DNA of 64,000 nucleotides from Prorocentrum cordatum (Eukaryota > Sar > Dinophyceae > Prorocentrales > Prorocentraceae): NCBI GenBank assembly GCA_963575745.1, contig CAUYUJ010012069.1, forward strand, positions 223,679 through 287,678. The letters are read 5' to 3'. Below, in pieces: positions 51,691 to 63,866 of this stretch; positions within the stretch are counted from its first letter, which is position 1, and the number at the start of each line of letters is the position of its first letter. The translations under genes were made by a program, and so were the position numbers. The notes beneath the pieces were generated by a model. It ran no database searches and was not told where the DNA came from. It saw only the letters and a list, made by a program, of their open reading frames with translations.

Positions 51691-53168
51691 ACCCGGGGGT
51701 GATTCAGCGCCTGGATCGCCTACTGCGCGCCTAATCCGCGCCAAATTGGAGCTTGACCTTGAACGCCCCGGGGATGCGCGCGTGAGCTCTGGCCGTGGCG
51801 CCCCAGTGGCAGGCGCCGCTCGAACGCCGCGCTCGCCGCATTTTCCCGGCCGAGCTCCTCTAAGAGGAGAGGGGCCCAAGTCCGCGGTTGAGGCGGGCCT
51901 GGCGGGCCCGCGGCCCGCTCGGGCAAAGGCCGCCCGACGTTCAGGTGCGCCGCGAGGTTTACTGCCTCAACAAGATTCACTCGCCGTTCGGGGGGCTAAT
52001 TTCCCGATCAGGCCGATGTGAAACCGCTGCGCTACCGCTCGAAACGAGCGTTTGCCCCCTCCCCACGGGCAACAAACCGCCGCGAAAGCTGACCCTGCAC
52101 CATCAACCTGCGCCCCCAAGGCCCAGGCCGATGCGCGATCCGAAACTCGACGGCAACCAAGTCGCCAAAGCCGCTAAAGACAGCCGTGAGACCATCAAAC
52201 AACTCCGGGGGGCAGGCGGCCCGCGCAAGATCTGCCAGAGCGCCAGCACAGCTCCGCTACCGAGGTGCATTCTACGCCAAAGCGCGCGCCCCAGCGCAGC
52301 TGAGCCAGCTGTCGTACTAGGGCGCCAACGCAGTCCTCGGCGCCGAAGGGTTTGAGCAAAAATGGCTAAGCGGAGGTGGAGGCACGACTAATGGTAGAAA
52401 CGGGCGGGGGCGAAGAGGGAGGGGGGAGATCGGGCAGGGCGGAAAGGGAGGCAGGGGCAAGGGGGGCGGGGGGTGGGGGAGCAAGCTAAGATGGACGAGG
52501 GCGCGAGAAGGTCACGAGGGGCAGTGGCTAAGAGGGACGAAGGTCACAAAGGATAGGGCTGTCACCCGCGCCGCGCGCGAGTGCCAGGCGGGCCCGTCAT
52601 GAGCCCGCCTGGCGCTCGGACGAGTCGCCGACGGCAACCGCTTTCTGCCGCCCCTCCCTCGGACAGCAACTGCGCCCCCCTGCAACCGCCACCTGCCTCA
52701 TCGTCCGATGCCCCGTGCCCTCCCTCCACCCCTCCTCATCTCCCATCCGCCCTCCTCTTAACTCTCATTTTGCCTCGTTGCGCCCCGACGGCCCGCCTCC
52801 GATTCGATGTCATCCTCTGCCCGATGCCGTGTGCTACACGCAACAACGTCATGATATGCTGCGCTGTGTTTCACTCACGGCCGAACTACGCACGAATCGC
52901 ATCTTGGACTAGCGATGCATCGTGCCCCCACTTAAGTCCTTGCACGGCCGCCAACCCCCAACCGTGAACAACCGCGATCCAGCAATCGGCGGCGCAGCGA
53001 TGCCGACGGGGCCGCCGACCTATATCGAAATCCCAGCGCCCAGCGTGCCAGTGCGCTGGCCTCAGACGAGTCGCCTAGGCAGCGGTGGGCGGCATAGTCT
53101 ACCAATCTCGTCTCGAAACTCATGCAGTCGCATCACCCTTTCACCGGAGACGGGGCGGGGGTCGCGGG
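51691..53168. other. no gene recognised; one degenerate spliced-leader-like site
   Basis: GC-rich, with short ORFs but no known domains. A diverged spliced-leader-like sequence lies at 52351-52373 (minus). G-rich low complexity occupies 52400-52490. Confidence 0.45.
52351..52373 (-). other. degenerate spliced-leader-like sequence
   Basis: The minus strand reads CCGCTTAGCCATTTTTGCTC then AAA, which aligns to the DinoSL with a 2-nt insertion and two substitutions. It could mark the 5' end of an old processed cDNA running toward lower coordinates; no coding sequence was recognised after it. Confidence 0.35.
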
Positions 53169-53190
53169 AAGGCCCCCCCCCCCCCCCCCC
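53169..53190. repeat. poly(C) run
   Basis: About 22 consecutive C residues. Confidence 0.95.
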
Positions 53191-53233
53191 TTGAGCGCAT
53201 CCATGCATGGGGGGCGCCCCGGTACCGCCAAGC

Positions 53234-54775
53234 CTACGCTGGAGTAGGCTGAACGTAATACTCTTCCGAGATATCGAACCTGAAGTCAGGGGCCAGCTCG
53301 ACGGCCTTGCCCTTGGCCTCGGCGATCTTCGCGCCGACGACGTTGCCAATGCCCCAAACGAGCTGCACCGCGAGTTTGGAATCTGTGTCGTTGTTGAGGA
53401 TCCGCTGAAAGACTTCAGACGGCTTGAAATCGTCGCACTCGTCGCGCCTGCCCCAGATGCCACAAACGCCCCGGCCCACTGGCGCGCCGCACTGGTCGAA
53501 GTAAGACTCGACAGCGTCGTCGAAAGACCTTCGGTCGAACCTTCCCTTCATGATGCGCACGATCATGGGCCGCGAGCCTGCAATGTCGGGGCCGCACCTC
53601 CAAGCGAAGGCGTCAATGTTGACCCTGATGCTGCCATTCTGGTTCACGCAGGCGAAGCTGCCGAACAAATCGTTAGCCGAAGCGCGACCCACGTCGGACT
53701 TGAAGGGCGAGCCTTGCTAATCCGATCTCCACTGAATCAGCAAGCTCAGCATGCCGACAGCGCTGACCGACGGGAATTTCAGGGCGCCCATCGCGAGCTC
53801 CTCCCTCGTCAGTGCCGCTCTCGTGTTCGAGCGCGGCTGGCTCTGACTAAAGCGTTGACGAAGTTGCCGCGCGGCCAAGGAGCGCCCTCATGCGCCCCGA
53901 CGGTTCCCGAACCAAGAGCCCCCGCTCACGTTGACGCGCGGACTCAGCAAGTCGAACGCGCTCCAAAGCGAAATCCACACCGTCGAATCATACTGAGAAG
54001 TGCCCCGCCGCAACCATCATGCACCTGGTGGCGTGCGACTCAGCGGGGTGCGAAGGAAAACTCGTCGATCATGCGCCTGCCCAAGACGTTGTCGATCCAC
54101 TCTGCGGAATCGCTGTGCGCGGATCGCATGGGCGTCTCCCTGGTCTGACACGAACGCGTTGCGCTTGAAGAACTCCGCCACCTAGCCATGGTCAAAAGCA
54201 AATGCCACAGGGACCCCCCCCCCCCCCCCCCCCCCCCCAAGGATCCTTGATGGGGGGGGAGGGGGGTCAAGCGCGCAATTTCGATGCAACCTTCTCGCTC
54301 TCCTCTTCCTCCTGTTTGTCCTAACCCCACTCCCCCCAACTGCTTGTCTCCCCCCCCCCCCCCCCCGCATATCCCGCTTGCCCCCCTCTTGCTCCGACTC
54401 ACCCTTCCGCTCATCTTCCTGCTCCTCCAGTTTCGTCCCGAAGCCGATCGCCCAGTGCGACTCGTCTGGGCTATCGATGCGCGCGTAGTTGTTCTGAAAA
54501 TCAACGGCCCAATGATCCGCGCCCGCTGGCGGGGCCAGTATCCCCGCGGTCTCGCGGGTCTGAGCGTTCTTCAACTGGCGATGCTTCTTGCCAGGGTCGA
54601 GCCAGAGCTGGGCGGCGCCGTCGCGCGCCACCTGCGCGCCATGGGCGGCGGCGCCAGCCATGCCGACTGGAATGGCGGCCCGGGGCGCCGGCTGACAGGC
54701 GCCGCCGCCGTCGTCGCCCGCCGCGGCCGCCGCGTCGCCCTCGCGGGGGGCCGGGGCGCCGGCGTCGACGTCCAT
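53234..54775 (-). CDS. two-exon gene, 283-residue protein of unknown function
   Basis: Exon 1 is 54403-54775 (ATG at 54775, with an in-frame TGA upstream); exon 2 is 53234-53712 (TAG stop). The intron is 53713-54402, donor G|GTGAGT, acceptor CAAG|GC; the exons total 852 nt, exactly 284 codons. The N-terminus is acidic and Ala/Pro-rich (MDVDAGAPAPREGDAA). The mid part has AGADHWAVDFQNNYARID and DESHWAIGFGTKLEEQ. Exon 2 has FGSFACVNQNGSIRVNIDAF, MIVRIMKGRFDRRSFDDAV and SKLAVQLVWGIGNVVGAKIA, and ends EEYYVQPTPA. No family was recognised. The intron holds long C runs. Confidence 0.6.
54213..54366. repeat. poly(C) runs in the intron
   Basis: C runs at about 54213-54238 and 54349-54366. Confidence 0.95.
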
Positions 54776-55794
54776 CGCAAGGCGACAAAGCCGACGTCAC
54801 ACGCAGTCGAAGCGCACTGGGCGCTCGACAAAGGGCTGCGCTTGGAGCCCACGCCGCTGTAGCGGAAGGGAGTGGGGGGGAGGGCGTTGGCAGCAAGGCG
54901 GGAAGCTCCGCCGCCCCCGAACTCCCCCCGTCGCCGCTCGCCCCCCGGAGGCCCCCTCCGAACTGCATGGGGGGGGGGGGGGGGGGGGGGGGGGGGCGGA
55001 GGCTGTTAGAATGGAAGGGGTCTATGTTTTCTCCTTGCGCGCCGCCCGCCTCTCGACGAGCGAATTGTCTGGCCTGCGCGCTGACCTCGACGGCTGACGC
55101 GCGAGCGACGGCGGGCGAGAAGGCGGCCGACGACGAGGGCGACGAGGCGGGGCATCGTCGGCGACGGCAACCGTCATGAGAAGGGACGACGACAACGCAA
55201 CCGACGCAACTCATTACAATCAATGCCGATCGTTGTCACCATTCGTCGTCGGTAACGACCGCCGTCACCATCCCAATCACGAGTCGCCGCTGACGCCGAT
55301 CGCAACCGCCGCCATCGCCACAATCGTCGGCAACAACAGCAAGCAAGAACTCGTTCAGCGATGCCTCGAAGGATCGATTGGGTACTCGGCGCGGCACTCT
55401 GATGCGATTGTCGAGGGCACGGCCGACCCACGCGCTGGCCAGGACATGGCTTTTCGGGCGAGCATCGGATCGCGCACTGGCCTCGAGGGCACGAAGCATG
55501 CAACAACTCAAATAAGATGGAATGGTTCCCGATGCAGTTAGATACTCGCACTGCCCTCGAAGCCAGGACAACGAGCTAGCTCTGTGACAGACGCACCACA
55601 TCAGCTAAATCGTTGTTCAAACTAGAAGAAACGCTTTTGCTCAAAAGAACGCCCAGAGCGCGCCGTGCCTTCAAGTTGTCCTGGATCCTGGCCCGAGGAG
55701 CATAAGAATAAATCAGTCCAGCTCAGGCTCGGCAGCCTCTGCTGGCGTGCGCCAGCTCGCTGGCCGCGCCTCAGGGCTAGCAGGCGCGTCAAGC
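54776..55794. other. upstream region, no gene recognised; G run
   Basis: A G run of about 27 at 54969-54996. The remainder is mixed GC-rich sequence. It may be promoter or intron of the neighbouring minus-strand gene. Confidence 0.45.
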
Positions 55795-56282
55795 TCAGGG
55801 GGGGTCCTTCGTCTTCCTGCGCCCCGAGCCCCCCTGCACCTCCGTGATCGTAGATGAAAGCTTCGTCCGTGGACAGCGTCTTCCCACCTCTTCGTCGAGA
55901 TCACTGCTGACCTTCTGCGCGTAACGCTTCAACTGGATCGATGGGCTTTCGGCGAACTGATATCGCGGCCTGTCAGCCTCGCCGCTGAACCTCGCGAAGC
56001 ATGTGAAGACAGAATCCCCGTCGGTCCCCTGCGCGAGCCTGTCGCTCCAATTGATCGCGAAATGCCATTCGGAATTGACGGTCTGGTTCTTCGGCGCCGA
56101 CGCACGAGCCCCCGAAATATGAGTCAACTCCATGATTTTGCCGTTCTCGTCTGGCTCGCCACACCTAAGCACCCCAAAATGCTTCCAATCAGCATTGGAA
56201 GGCCGAGGGGAGACAACTCGAAGCGACGGCCAGCGAGAGCGAACCGCCGCGTGCAAGACCTCAACAAAGCGGGCAGAGACCT
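55795..56282 (-). CDS. coding exon, unknown protein
   Basis: An open frame of ordinary amino-acid composition on the minus strand: ARFVEVLHAAVRSRWPSLRV, ADWKHFGVLRCGEPDENGK, VNSEWHFAINWSDRLAQG, VFTCFARFSGEADRPRYQFA, SIQLKRYAQKVSSDLDEEVG. There is no ATG at the upstream end; a possible acceptor (GGGAAAAG|GTC) lies at the border with RepA copy 3. A possible donor (GAG|GTGCAG) is near 55840. It probably belongs with the exon at 57830-58290. Confidence 0.5.
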
Positions 56283-56284
56283 TT

Positions 56285-57815
56285 TCCCGGAAAAGGCTGG
56301 GGCCCAGGGTTCTCTTTTAGTGTGTACACCCCCGGTTCTGACGGCTGTGGGGCTAGCGAAATTATTTCGCGATATATAACGAGGTCGCGCAGGGCCGGCG
56401 AAATTGCGTTTCAGGATGTCTCGAGCGAAACGCTGCTTGTTTCCAGAATGCGTGGGGGATGGTTTGAGCGAAACGCTTGTTTTGCGTTATAATGTGTCCT
56501 CTCCTGGGGACCTGAATCCAGGAGATCTCTCAAGTGACATGCTTGTTTTCACGTGCCCAGGTCTTGAGGATGTCTCGAGCGCGACGCTTGATTTCACGCC
56601 TCCAGGTTGCCCAGACAGATGTCTAGCATGGGGATTTCTTGAGGATGTCTCGAACCAGAGGCTTGTTTCACGTGTCCAGGTCACCCAGGCGGATGTCTAG
56701 CATGAGGATGTGTCGAAGAAGTCTCGATCGAGACGCTTGTTTGCACGTGTCCAGGTTGCCCAGGCGGATGTCTAGCATGAGGATGTGCTGAGAACGTCTT
56801 GAGCGAAACGCGTGTTTTCACGTGCCAATGTCGCCCAGGCACAGCACGGCCCTCGGCGCGGTACATCAATATCGCGACACTTAGCATTGCAGCCTGGCCT
56901 GTTGCCTGGCACGTTCCGCGGAGCGTCCCGTGGCGAGCCCCCCCGGCACGTCGCGCGGTGCACGTCCAATGGCGCGTTCCGTAGCGCGTCCCCTTGGCAC
57001 GCCCCGCGGTGCGCGCCCATGGCGCGTCCCGTGGCACGTCGCCCGGCGCCCCTTGAAACGTTCCTAGGCGCGGTCTCCTGGCATGCCCCCTCTGTCGATT
57101 CGTTTTAGGGCAGCTGCCGTCTGCTCAGGCAGCTCGAGCTTAATATCCAGATCAGTTCGGTCAGGATTCGGACGCAAAGAGGTCTCGATCCACAACACTA
57201 TATACAGCACAAGCGCGGGATGGCACATCGCAATTCAGCACGGCCCAGCACAGCTCAGCCGGCGGCGCGGCACATCAGAACCGACGCACTCAACATTGCA
57301 CCTTGGCGCGTTCCTTGGCGCGCCCCGTAGAGAGTCCACAGGGGACGTCGCGCGGCGCGCCCCCTGGCACGCCCCGCGGCCCGCGGCACGTTCACTGACG
57401 CGTTCCGAAGCGCGTCCCCTCGGCGCGCCCGGCGGTGCGTCGCTATGGCGCGCCCCCTGGCACGTCGCCTGGCGCGCCCCTTGGGGCGTTCCGAGGCGTG
57501 CCCTCTTGGCATGTCCCCTCTGTCGATTAGTTCTGGGGCAGCTGCCATCTGCTCGGGCAGCTCGACCTAAAGATCCAAATCAGTTCGGTCATGACTCGGG
57601 CGCCAGGGGGGACTCGATCCACGACGCTACATCGAGCACAATTGCGGCATGGCACATCGAAGTTCAGCACGGCGTAGCACAGCACAGCCCTCGGCACAGT
57701 ACATCAAAAACGACGCATTCAGCATTGCACTCGCCCGTCGCCCAATCAGGCGTCTTTGAAACGTTGCCATGCCTTGCGTTTCTACGTTCCTTTCCGGTGT
57801 CGTGGGTCGACCATG
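56285..57815. repeat. RepA composite repeat, copy 3
   Basis: The head TTTTCCCGGAAAAGGCTGGG is at 56281-56300. GGATGTCTCGAGCGAAACGC motifs occupy 56415-56800. The GGCACGTCCC-type arrays with internal unit follow, and the end CCTTTCCGGTGTCGTGGG is near 57790-57808. It lies between two minus-strand coding stretches. Confidence 0.85.
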
Positions 57816-57829
57816 CTTGATTTCTCATG

Positions 57830-58290
57830 TCCTCGAAGATCTGGCATGTGGGCCTCAACCCTGTGAGGCGCTCGAGGAACGCCCTGCAGTTATCCCTGTG
57901 CTTCATTGTCGATGGCCTTGACCACGGCACCGATGAAATAGCTCGGGTCTTTCGCATGGATCAATTCCCACGCGCAATGCTTTGGCAACTGGTTGATCTT
58001 CCCCCTGTCGGCCCACGCCTCGCCGACGTCGTCGCCCACGGCCTCGCCCGCCTTGGACTTGTGGGGAACGGGTCCCCGGAGCAAGTCATCGCCATGAACC
58101 GCGCGAAGCGTGGGCAACAACTTTGACGGCGACGTCAGAAGCCCCATGCGCGTGGTGGCGAATACCTGGGGGAGCTTCGAGGTGGGGGAACCCTGGGCGC
58201 ACTGCTGGTAGAGCTCCGCCCTCTCTTCGACAACCATGGTCCAGGTCGCGGCAGCGTCGCCAAGACTTCGCGCCGACGGGCTGCAGGCGG
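57830..58290 (-). CDS. coding exon(s), unknown protein
   Basis: Minus-strand coding text: LGDAAATWTMVVEERAELYQ, FATTRMGLLTSPSKLLPTLR, GKINQLPKHCAWELIHAKD and SYFIGAVVKAIDNEAQG. After a frame change at about 57900 it continues KHRDNCRAFLERLTGLRPT and CQIFEDMRNQAW, up to the RepA border. The frame change may be a sequence error, a mutation or a small intron. No domain was recognised. Confidence 0.5.
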
Positions 58291-58299
58291 CTGCGCTGC

Positions 58300-61215
58300 G
58301 CTTCCTATTCGACGTGTGATCAGTTTTGAAGGGCGCGGCGAATTTTGAGAGACCCACGTTGGCACTCAGGTTGGCTATGGCAATGCAGCGCGAGAGCGCG
58401 CCCAGCACGGAGGGAAAACCTGGGCAAAATGGCAGCGGAGACAAGACATCCCATTCGCATTTGCGTCGCAACCAATGACATCGCAATTGCCAGGACCGCC
58501 TGGTGAACTGGAACAGTCATCACGCACTGGTTACATCGGTTCCAAGCGGCAACCCATGGGCTGGGCGGGGGCTTCCTGAAGGACCGCATGCGCGTGGAGG
58601 ATCAACTGCCCCCTTCCCAGAATGCAGAACCAGCGCGACGCCTCCCTGAATCGTCCCTCTTCTACACAAGAACGAAGACATGAGAACCTGGATCAGTTAA
58701 AACATCAATCAGGGCAACAACACATTGAAAAACGAATATGGGACCCCACCGCAAGCGCATCAAAACGACATGGCAACTCGCGCCAGAAGCGCGACAGCCA
58801 CCCCTCGGAAAATCTGCCCACATCCGCCTCTACAATACCATGAACACGTTCCTAGAATGCGAATGATGTTGGTGACGTGTCGTGTGTTGGTGGCGTGTTA
58901 GTTTATGTTGATTGCATGGCTATGAGTGTGTACGCGTGGGTGTATGTACCCTCGAATCGGGTGGGTGCTGTTTGGTGTTGCAGCATGGTTGTTCGCGCCT
59001 TCGCATGATGTTACTGCTTGCTTTTTCATGTTGCAACGTTGGCCCCCCGTGAGTGGCAACCCGCGGATTCTCCGACGCGCGATCTCTTGCGCGTTGCGTG
59101 GCATGCGGAGGGGGATGCGCACGGCGCGTGGCCCTCTGCTTCTTTTTTGCAATTTGTATGCTCGGCACCCGAGAACGCCCCTCCCATGGGGAAATATGCA
59201 ACGTTAAGAGACCGTCTAGACGTACTTCGCGGGTACCACAAGCACCCCCACTCACTGTGGTCCGTCTTCCCTGCTACTCCTCGCGATCACACAGCTGCCC
59301 GCCCTCCTCATCCATGGGTATCTGGGTTTCTCTTCATATTTGTGATCGGCGTCCCTCTCCTATTCGCCCTCTTTCTTTCGCCCCCCCTCGCCCTCCGCTC
59401 CCTCCTCCTACTTTCGGGCCCGCGCATCCCGCGCGGGCGTGAACTACCGTCTGATGTTGGCGCAATCGCTTCGCCCAGTAAACGTTGCCGCCCAAGCGGC
59501 GACTGCATCTAGATATGGCAGGAAGGTCGCGCCCAAACGCCTCGGGCGCGCGCCGGCGCAGCCCCCTGCAATATTGCCGCTCGCCGCGCGCGGCCCGCGC
59601 CAGTTCCGCGCTCGGGAACCCCGTCGAGCACCGGGCTCCTTCGAGGCCTGGCTGACCTGGTTCGCGCGCCGTTCCAGGCGCCAGCCCCGGTTGGTCTGGC
59701 GCCCCTCGAGGGCCGCGAGGCGGCGGTTGTCCTGCGCGGCGCTGCGCGGCGCCGCCCGCGCCCGCGACGCAGGGGGCGCTGCCGCCCAAGGGCCTCCCGC
59801 CCCCCCCCCCCCCGCCCCACCTGCGCACGCCCCCGGCCCCCCGCCCGCCGCCCCGCCACCGGCCCCCGCCGCCGCCCAGCCGCGGCGCCCAAGTCACCGA
59901 AGCGCCGCAGGACAGATTCTTGGGGCCACCGCGGCCAGCGGCTGGACTGGGGCAAGCTGGAGCTAGCCGAGCACGCGAGCCCCGCCCCGACTCCGCCTCC
60001 AGCGGGGCGCCCTCCGACGAGGGAGAGCTCAAGAGGCGCGCTCGGCGCTGGCGAAAATCCCCCCGCGCTCCGCGCCGCTGCGGGTTCCGTCTTAAACCGC
60101 GGCGCTAGAATGAAGAAAATGGGCCCGCTCTCTCACTTAGAACGAGCGCTGCGCCCCCCGCGGCGCACCGGGGCCCCGCGCGCCCCCGAGGCGCCCGATG
60201 TAGACATCAATTGGCGCCGCGCCGACCCCGGTGCAGCGCGCGCGCCGACGGGGCCCCATCTAGAAAGCTGGCGACCCGCCGACGCGTGGCAGCCCCAATT
60301 TGGCACGATCAACGCGAGCTCCTGCTGGGGCGCGTTCGCGCTAGTTTGGAGCCCGGAAAGATCCCTGCGCTGTTCGCCGAGATGCATGGGGCATCTGGCT
60401 CGGAGGACGCCGGCCTTCCCGCGGCGCTGGCGCGGGCCCCCCACCCGTTGGCCCCGCCCCCCCGCCGGCGGCGCCGCGCGCGGCGGCAGCGGCGCGACTG
60501 CCCGCGAGCTGCCCGGGGCGCTTTCGGAGGAACCCCCCGGCGCGAACGCCCCCCAATTTGCGCGGGGCCAGGGGCGCGCGCGCACGGGGCGCTCGCGCAG
60601 CTGAGGCTTCGCGGGCGCGCGCGCAGGCTGACGCCGCAGCGAATCAGGCTGCGCGGCGCGACTTGGCATCGGATCTCTCGGGCGTCGCGCCGTCGCCGCG
60701 CTCTCCTGCCGATGAAGGATGGCGCTTAGGATGGCAAGTGGTCCCGGCAGGTTCTGGTCATCGACGCTGCGACGGCGACGGGCGTCGACGCTGCGACCAG
60801 GCTCTGAGCGCGTCGCTCGCGAAACTCTGGGCGATCTGGCGGCAGCCGCGCGGCGCCTCGTTGCCGGCGGAGCCGGCGCGACAGACGCGCGTTTCACAAT
60901 GACGACGTCAGCGAGGCTCATAACATTCAGCCGCTGCAGGGCAAACGCGTCCCATTCGCGGCCGCTGCGGCGGCTGAGTCGGCGGGGCCGGGCCAACTTC
61001 TGCAGCTGCTCTGCTGCCCGTTCGGGGCGGAGGCAAGTGTCCGCGCGCGGCAGCCCGCGGGCGCAGCTTTTCAATGCGTCTTTCTTGGCCTGCCCAGAAT
61101 TGTTCACCCGCGTTGCGCGCGCAATTTTTCGGCGCCAAAGCTGAGCGCGCACGAATGCAGCGACGGCGCTGCGGACGCCACCTCCTCGGTTAGAGTGGTC
61201 ATTCAGGATATGCTG
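58300..61215. other. no gene recognised
   Basis: GC-rich sequence with long open frames on both strands (for example minus 60133-61152) but Arg/Ala/Pro-dominated composition and no domain. A C run lies near 59801-59813. Confidence 0.45.
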
Positions 61216-61217
61216 CG

Positions 61218-61500
61218 ATGGCGACTAGATACATATTAAGCAGTGACAGATGCTCGCAGTTTCGTGGCGCATGGCGCGCGCGCGCGCCCACTGGCGCGGC
61301 CGCTGAGTGTTTCGATTTTCTCATCGCGAGCGAAAAATGCACCGACTGGCTAAATGAAACCGCCGAAGTTCTCAAGGGCCAGGAACCGACGCCAGCCCAT
61401 GCGCAGAAGTTGACAGACAGGCTCAGCTGGGGAACTGCAATGGTCTTCGGAAGAGAGGCGCGGGCGCGCCTTGCGCCGCCTCCCCGGCGCTTGGCGGGGC
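61218..61500 (+). pseudogene. probable RT thumb fragment of a third YR element
   Basis: CFDFLIASEKCTDWLNETAE, then KGQEPTPAHAQKLTDRLSWG and TAMVFGREARARLAP. The pattern of a helical segment, PTPAxAxxLxxRLxW and FGR resembles the region after the RT palm in dinoflagellate YR-type retroelements. No RT palm was found upstream. Confidence 0.4.
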
Positions 61501-62894
61501 AGAGCAAACGCATGTCGAAACGCCCGTGCAAACCACTTGCGGGTTGCAGCGTTACCTCTGCGCGCGGCCTTGCAGGTTTGCGCCGCACTCTCCAACGGCC
61601 AAGCCGCGCTTCATATGATATGCAGACGCGACCAGGGTAATCGCGCTAGCTTGGGTCGCTGCGCTTGCTGGTATTAAACTTTGTGCGTCTGCCCTGGTTA
61701 CGGTTTGGCTCAGGAAGTAGTTTTGCTATCGGCGGCAGCAGATCCACGCGCGGAAGCTGGCGGCGGCGGCGCGCGCTTGTTCGAAGAAGCAGAGAGCGCG
61801 GCCGGACTCGACATTGTAATTTGTTTGGGTTCCACAATGGCGCTCGGGGCGCTGCTCCGCGGATGCTACCGCCGGCGAGATTGCAGCGCCACGATGAAAC
61901 GCAGATGGCTCGCAACTGCGACCCGCGGCCACTTTTTGACTGCATTCCGTGCGCCGTCGCACTACGTGCATTTAAGCGGATAGGTCCACGCGGGAAGAAC
62001 AGAAAACTCCAGAGATGGCGCAACTTATAGCTTCGAGTTTCGCCGGGGTCGAGCGGGGCTGGCCGCGTCAGTGGAGCTTTGGGAGGAGTGGGAACTGACA
62101 AGAATTCATCGCGGGCGGCAGAACAAAACATGTGCATCTCTGGTCCGCGGCCGCCGTGTCTCCACAATGGTCCGTGCCCTTGGCCGACTTGGCCCAGAAT
62201 GGCAGCTGAGTTCGTTGGCTCAATGACCGCAGACGCAAGAGAGAGAAACAATGCAATGGCGCTGCTGGCGCAGCTGCTACAGGTGAGGCACTGGGCCCAG
62301 GCGGAGCCCGAATGGCCGCGCCACCTGCTGTTAAAGAGTTCGCCTCGCGCTCTGGCGCGCGCCGCCGCAGTGCCATCCTGGAGCTCCGGGCGACGTCCCT
62401 GGCGATTTAGCTGACGGCGGCGCCGTGGGCGGCGATGATTTGTTCGATGTGGGTGTACAGGAACTTCGGGACGTCTGGCTTTGTCTCAGTGGTCTGTCCG
62501 GTCGCTGCGGCGGCGGCTGTTGGCTGTCCTCAAAGCAAAGGAAAGCCAACCAGGACGCTGTGGACGTGCCGGCGGCGCTGGGATGCATCTGGCAGGCGAG
62601 ACAACCGGCGGCAGAAACAGCGTTGACGGCCCTCGGTTTTCTGGCCGCGGTCCGCCTGCAACCCACTTTTGGGCCCAAAGGAATTGGCTGACGACGTGCA
62701 GGCGCTACGCCGCGTCACGCCTAAGGAGCTGCCGTTGGCTTGGGCGAGACGACGCGGCACCGCCCTGGGCAACCCCAGAGAGCGGGCTGCACAATTGAAG
62801 GACAAGACGAGATCTTGGCGGCTGGCATACAAAAACATGTAAATACGTTTCTGCGCGCGGTTTTGGGGACAAATTGCCCAGAACCTCGGACTAG
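61501..62894. other. no clear gene; possible decayed RNase H interval
   Basis: It lies between the RT-like fragment and the recombinase on the plus strand. No RNase H motifs were recognised in any frame. Confidence 0.4.
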
Positions 62895-63866
62895 CACCGT
62901 GATCGCCGGCCGAACCGGTTTTGGCGCCTTCGCGCTCGCGGTGCGGACTACGACCTCGCTGATGACGTATTGCAACAAGTCCGTTCGGCTCTCAGGTTGC
63001 TCCAGATACCGCTGGGGCGACTGAAAGACACGTCTGCCCTGGCGCGGGGCGCCACGAAGATTTCGTTGTCCACCGGGGAACATTGTCGGGCACGGGCCAC
63101 AGCGCAGGTAACCCGAAGCCTGGTGGTCCATGTGCGGGACGGTATTATGGATCCTTTGGTGGCAGACTCATTCGTGGTTGCGAGACACTTCTGCTTGCGC
63201 TTCGCTTCAGAAGTGGTGCCCTTGGAGCGCGACGGGGTACACTCTAAGGTCGTGCTGGCGGTTGACGAAGGTCTCCCCAAAGCGTCTCTGTATCTCCACA
63301 AGCGAAATCTGCAGACGGAAACTGTGGTAATGTCGAGGCGGTGCACTGGCGCACTCCAGTCGCGGCAACTATGCGGGGTGTGCGTCCTCCAGTGCCGTGC
63401 CAGACAACGTCCACTCTTCCCTGGCTTGTCCTACAGGGCGGTGTTGGCCACGCCGAAAACAGCTGCGTTGGTTCTAGGCCTCGAGCGCGCGGTGAAATGA
63501 GGCACGCATGTGTTCCGCAGGGGCTGGGCGCACGAGTGCTTGGCAGCGGGTGGAGTGCCAGCCCTCTTCCACAAAGGAGGGTGGCGCAGCGTGGCCGCGT
63601 TCGGCTATGCTTCTACCATGCAAAATCTTGTTCCAGGACGCGACGGCAGAATTCGAAACGGCCTCCTCCTTCGAGAGAGCGGCATCAGACAAGCAATATT
63701 TAGCGATCTTACGGAACTGGCCTCCAGTTGTATACGCCTTGCATCTGGAACAGGCGTGCAGCAACGTACCGTCGGTGCAGGAAAAGACCTGAAGCGAGTG
63801 CTTACGCTGCCCAATCTCGAAGGCGGAAGCAGGCAGCTCCCCCGAAGGGAGGAGGATGGAAATTAG
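62895..63866 (+). pseudogene. tyrosine recombinase of a third YR element, one in-frame TGA
   Basis: A plus-strand frame open from just after a TAG at 62892 to 63866 except for TGA at 63498-63500. A core-binding helix (LQQVRSALRLLQIPLGRLKD) is followed by box I ARHFCLRFASEVVPLERDG with the catalytic Arg at 63198-63200. A Cys-containing stretch comes next (RRCTG, CGVCVLQC). Box II H-V-F-R (63507-63518) reads HVFRRGWAHECLAAGG, then FHKGGWRSVAAFGYAST with the probable nucleophile Tyr. The TGA three codons before the box II His suggests CGA decay. No initiator was found; the 5' part is lost. Confidence 0.6.

Noticed and set aside
60133-61152. 339-residue minus ORF
   Set aside because: Arg/Ala/Pro-dominated composition and no domain; long open frames are expected by chance in this GC-rich stretch.
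63474-63764. Minus-strand frame with CSRCKAYTTGGQ resembling a LINE tail Cys motif
   Set aside because: The plus strand of the same bases gives box I, a Cys cluster and box II of a recombinase in one frame, which is stronger. The minus reading lacks an RNase H before it.
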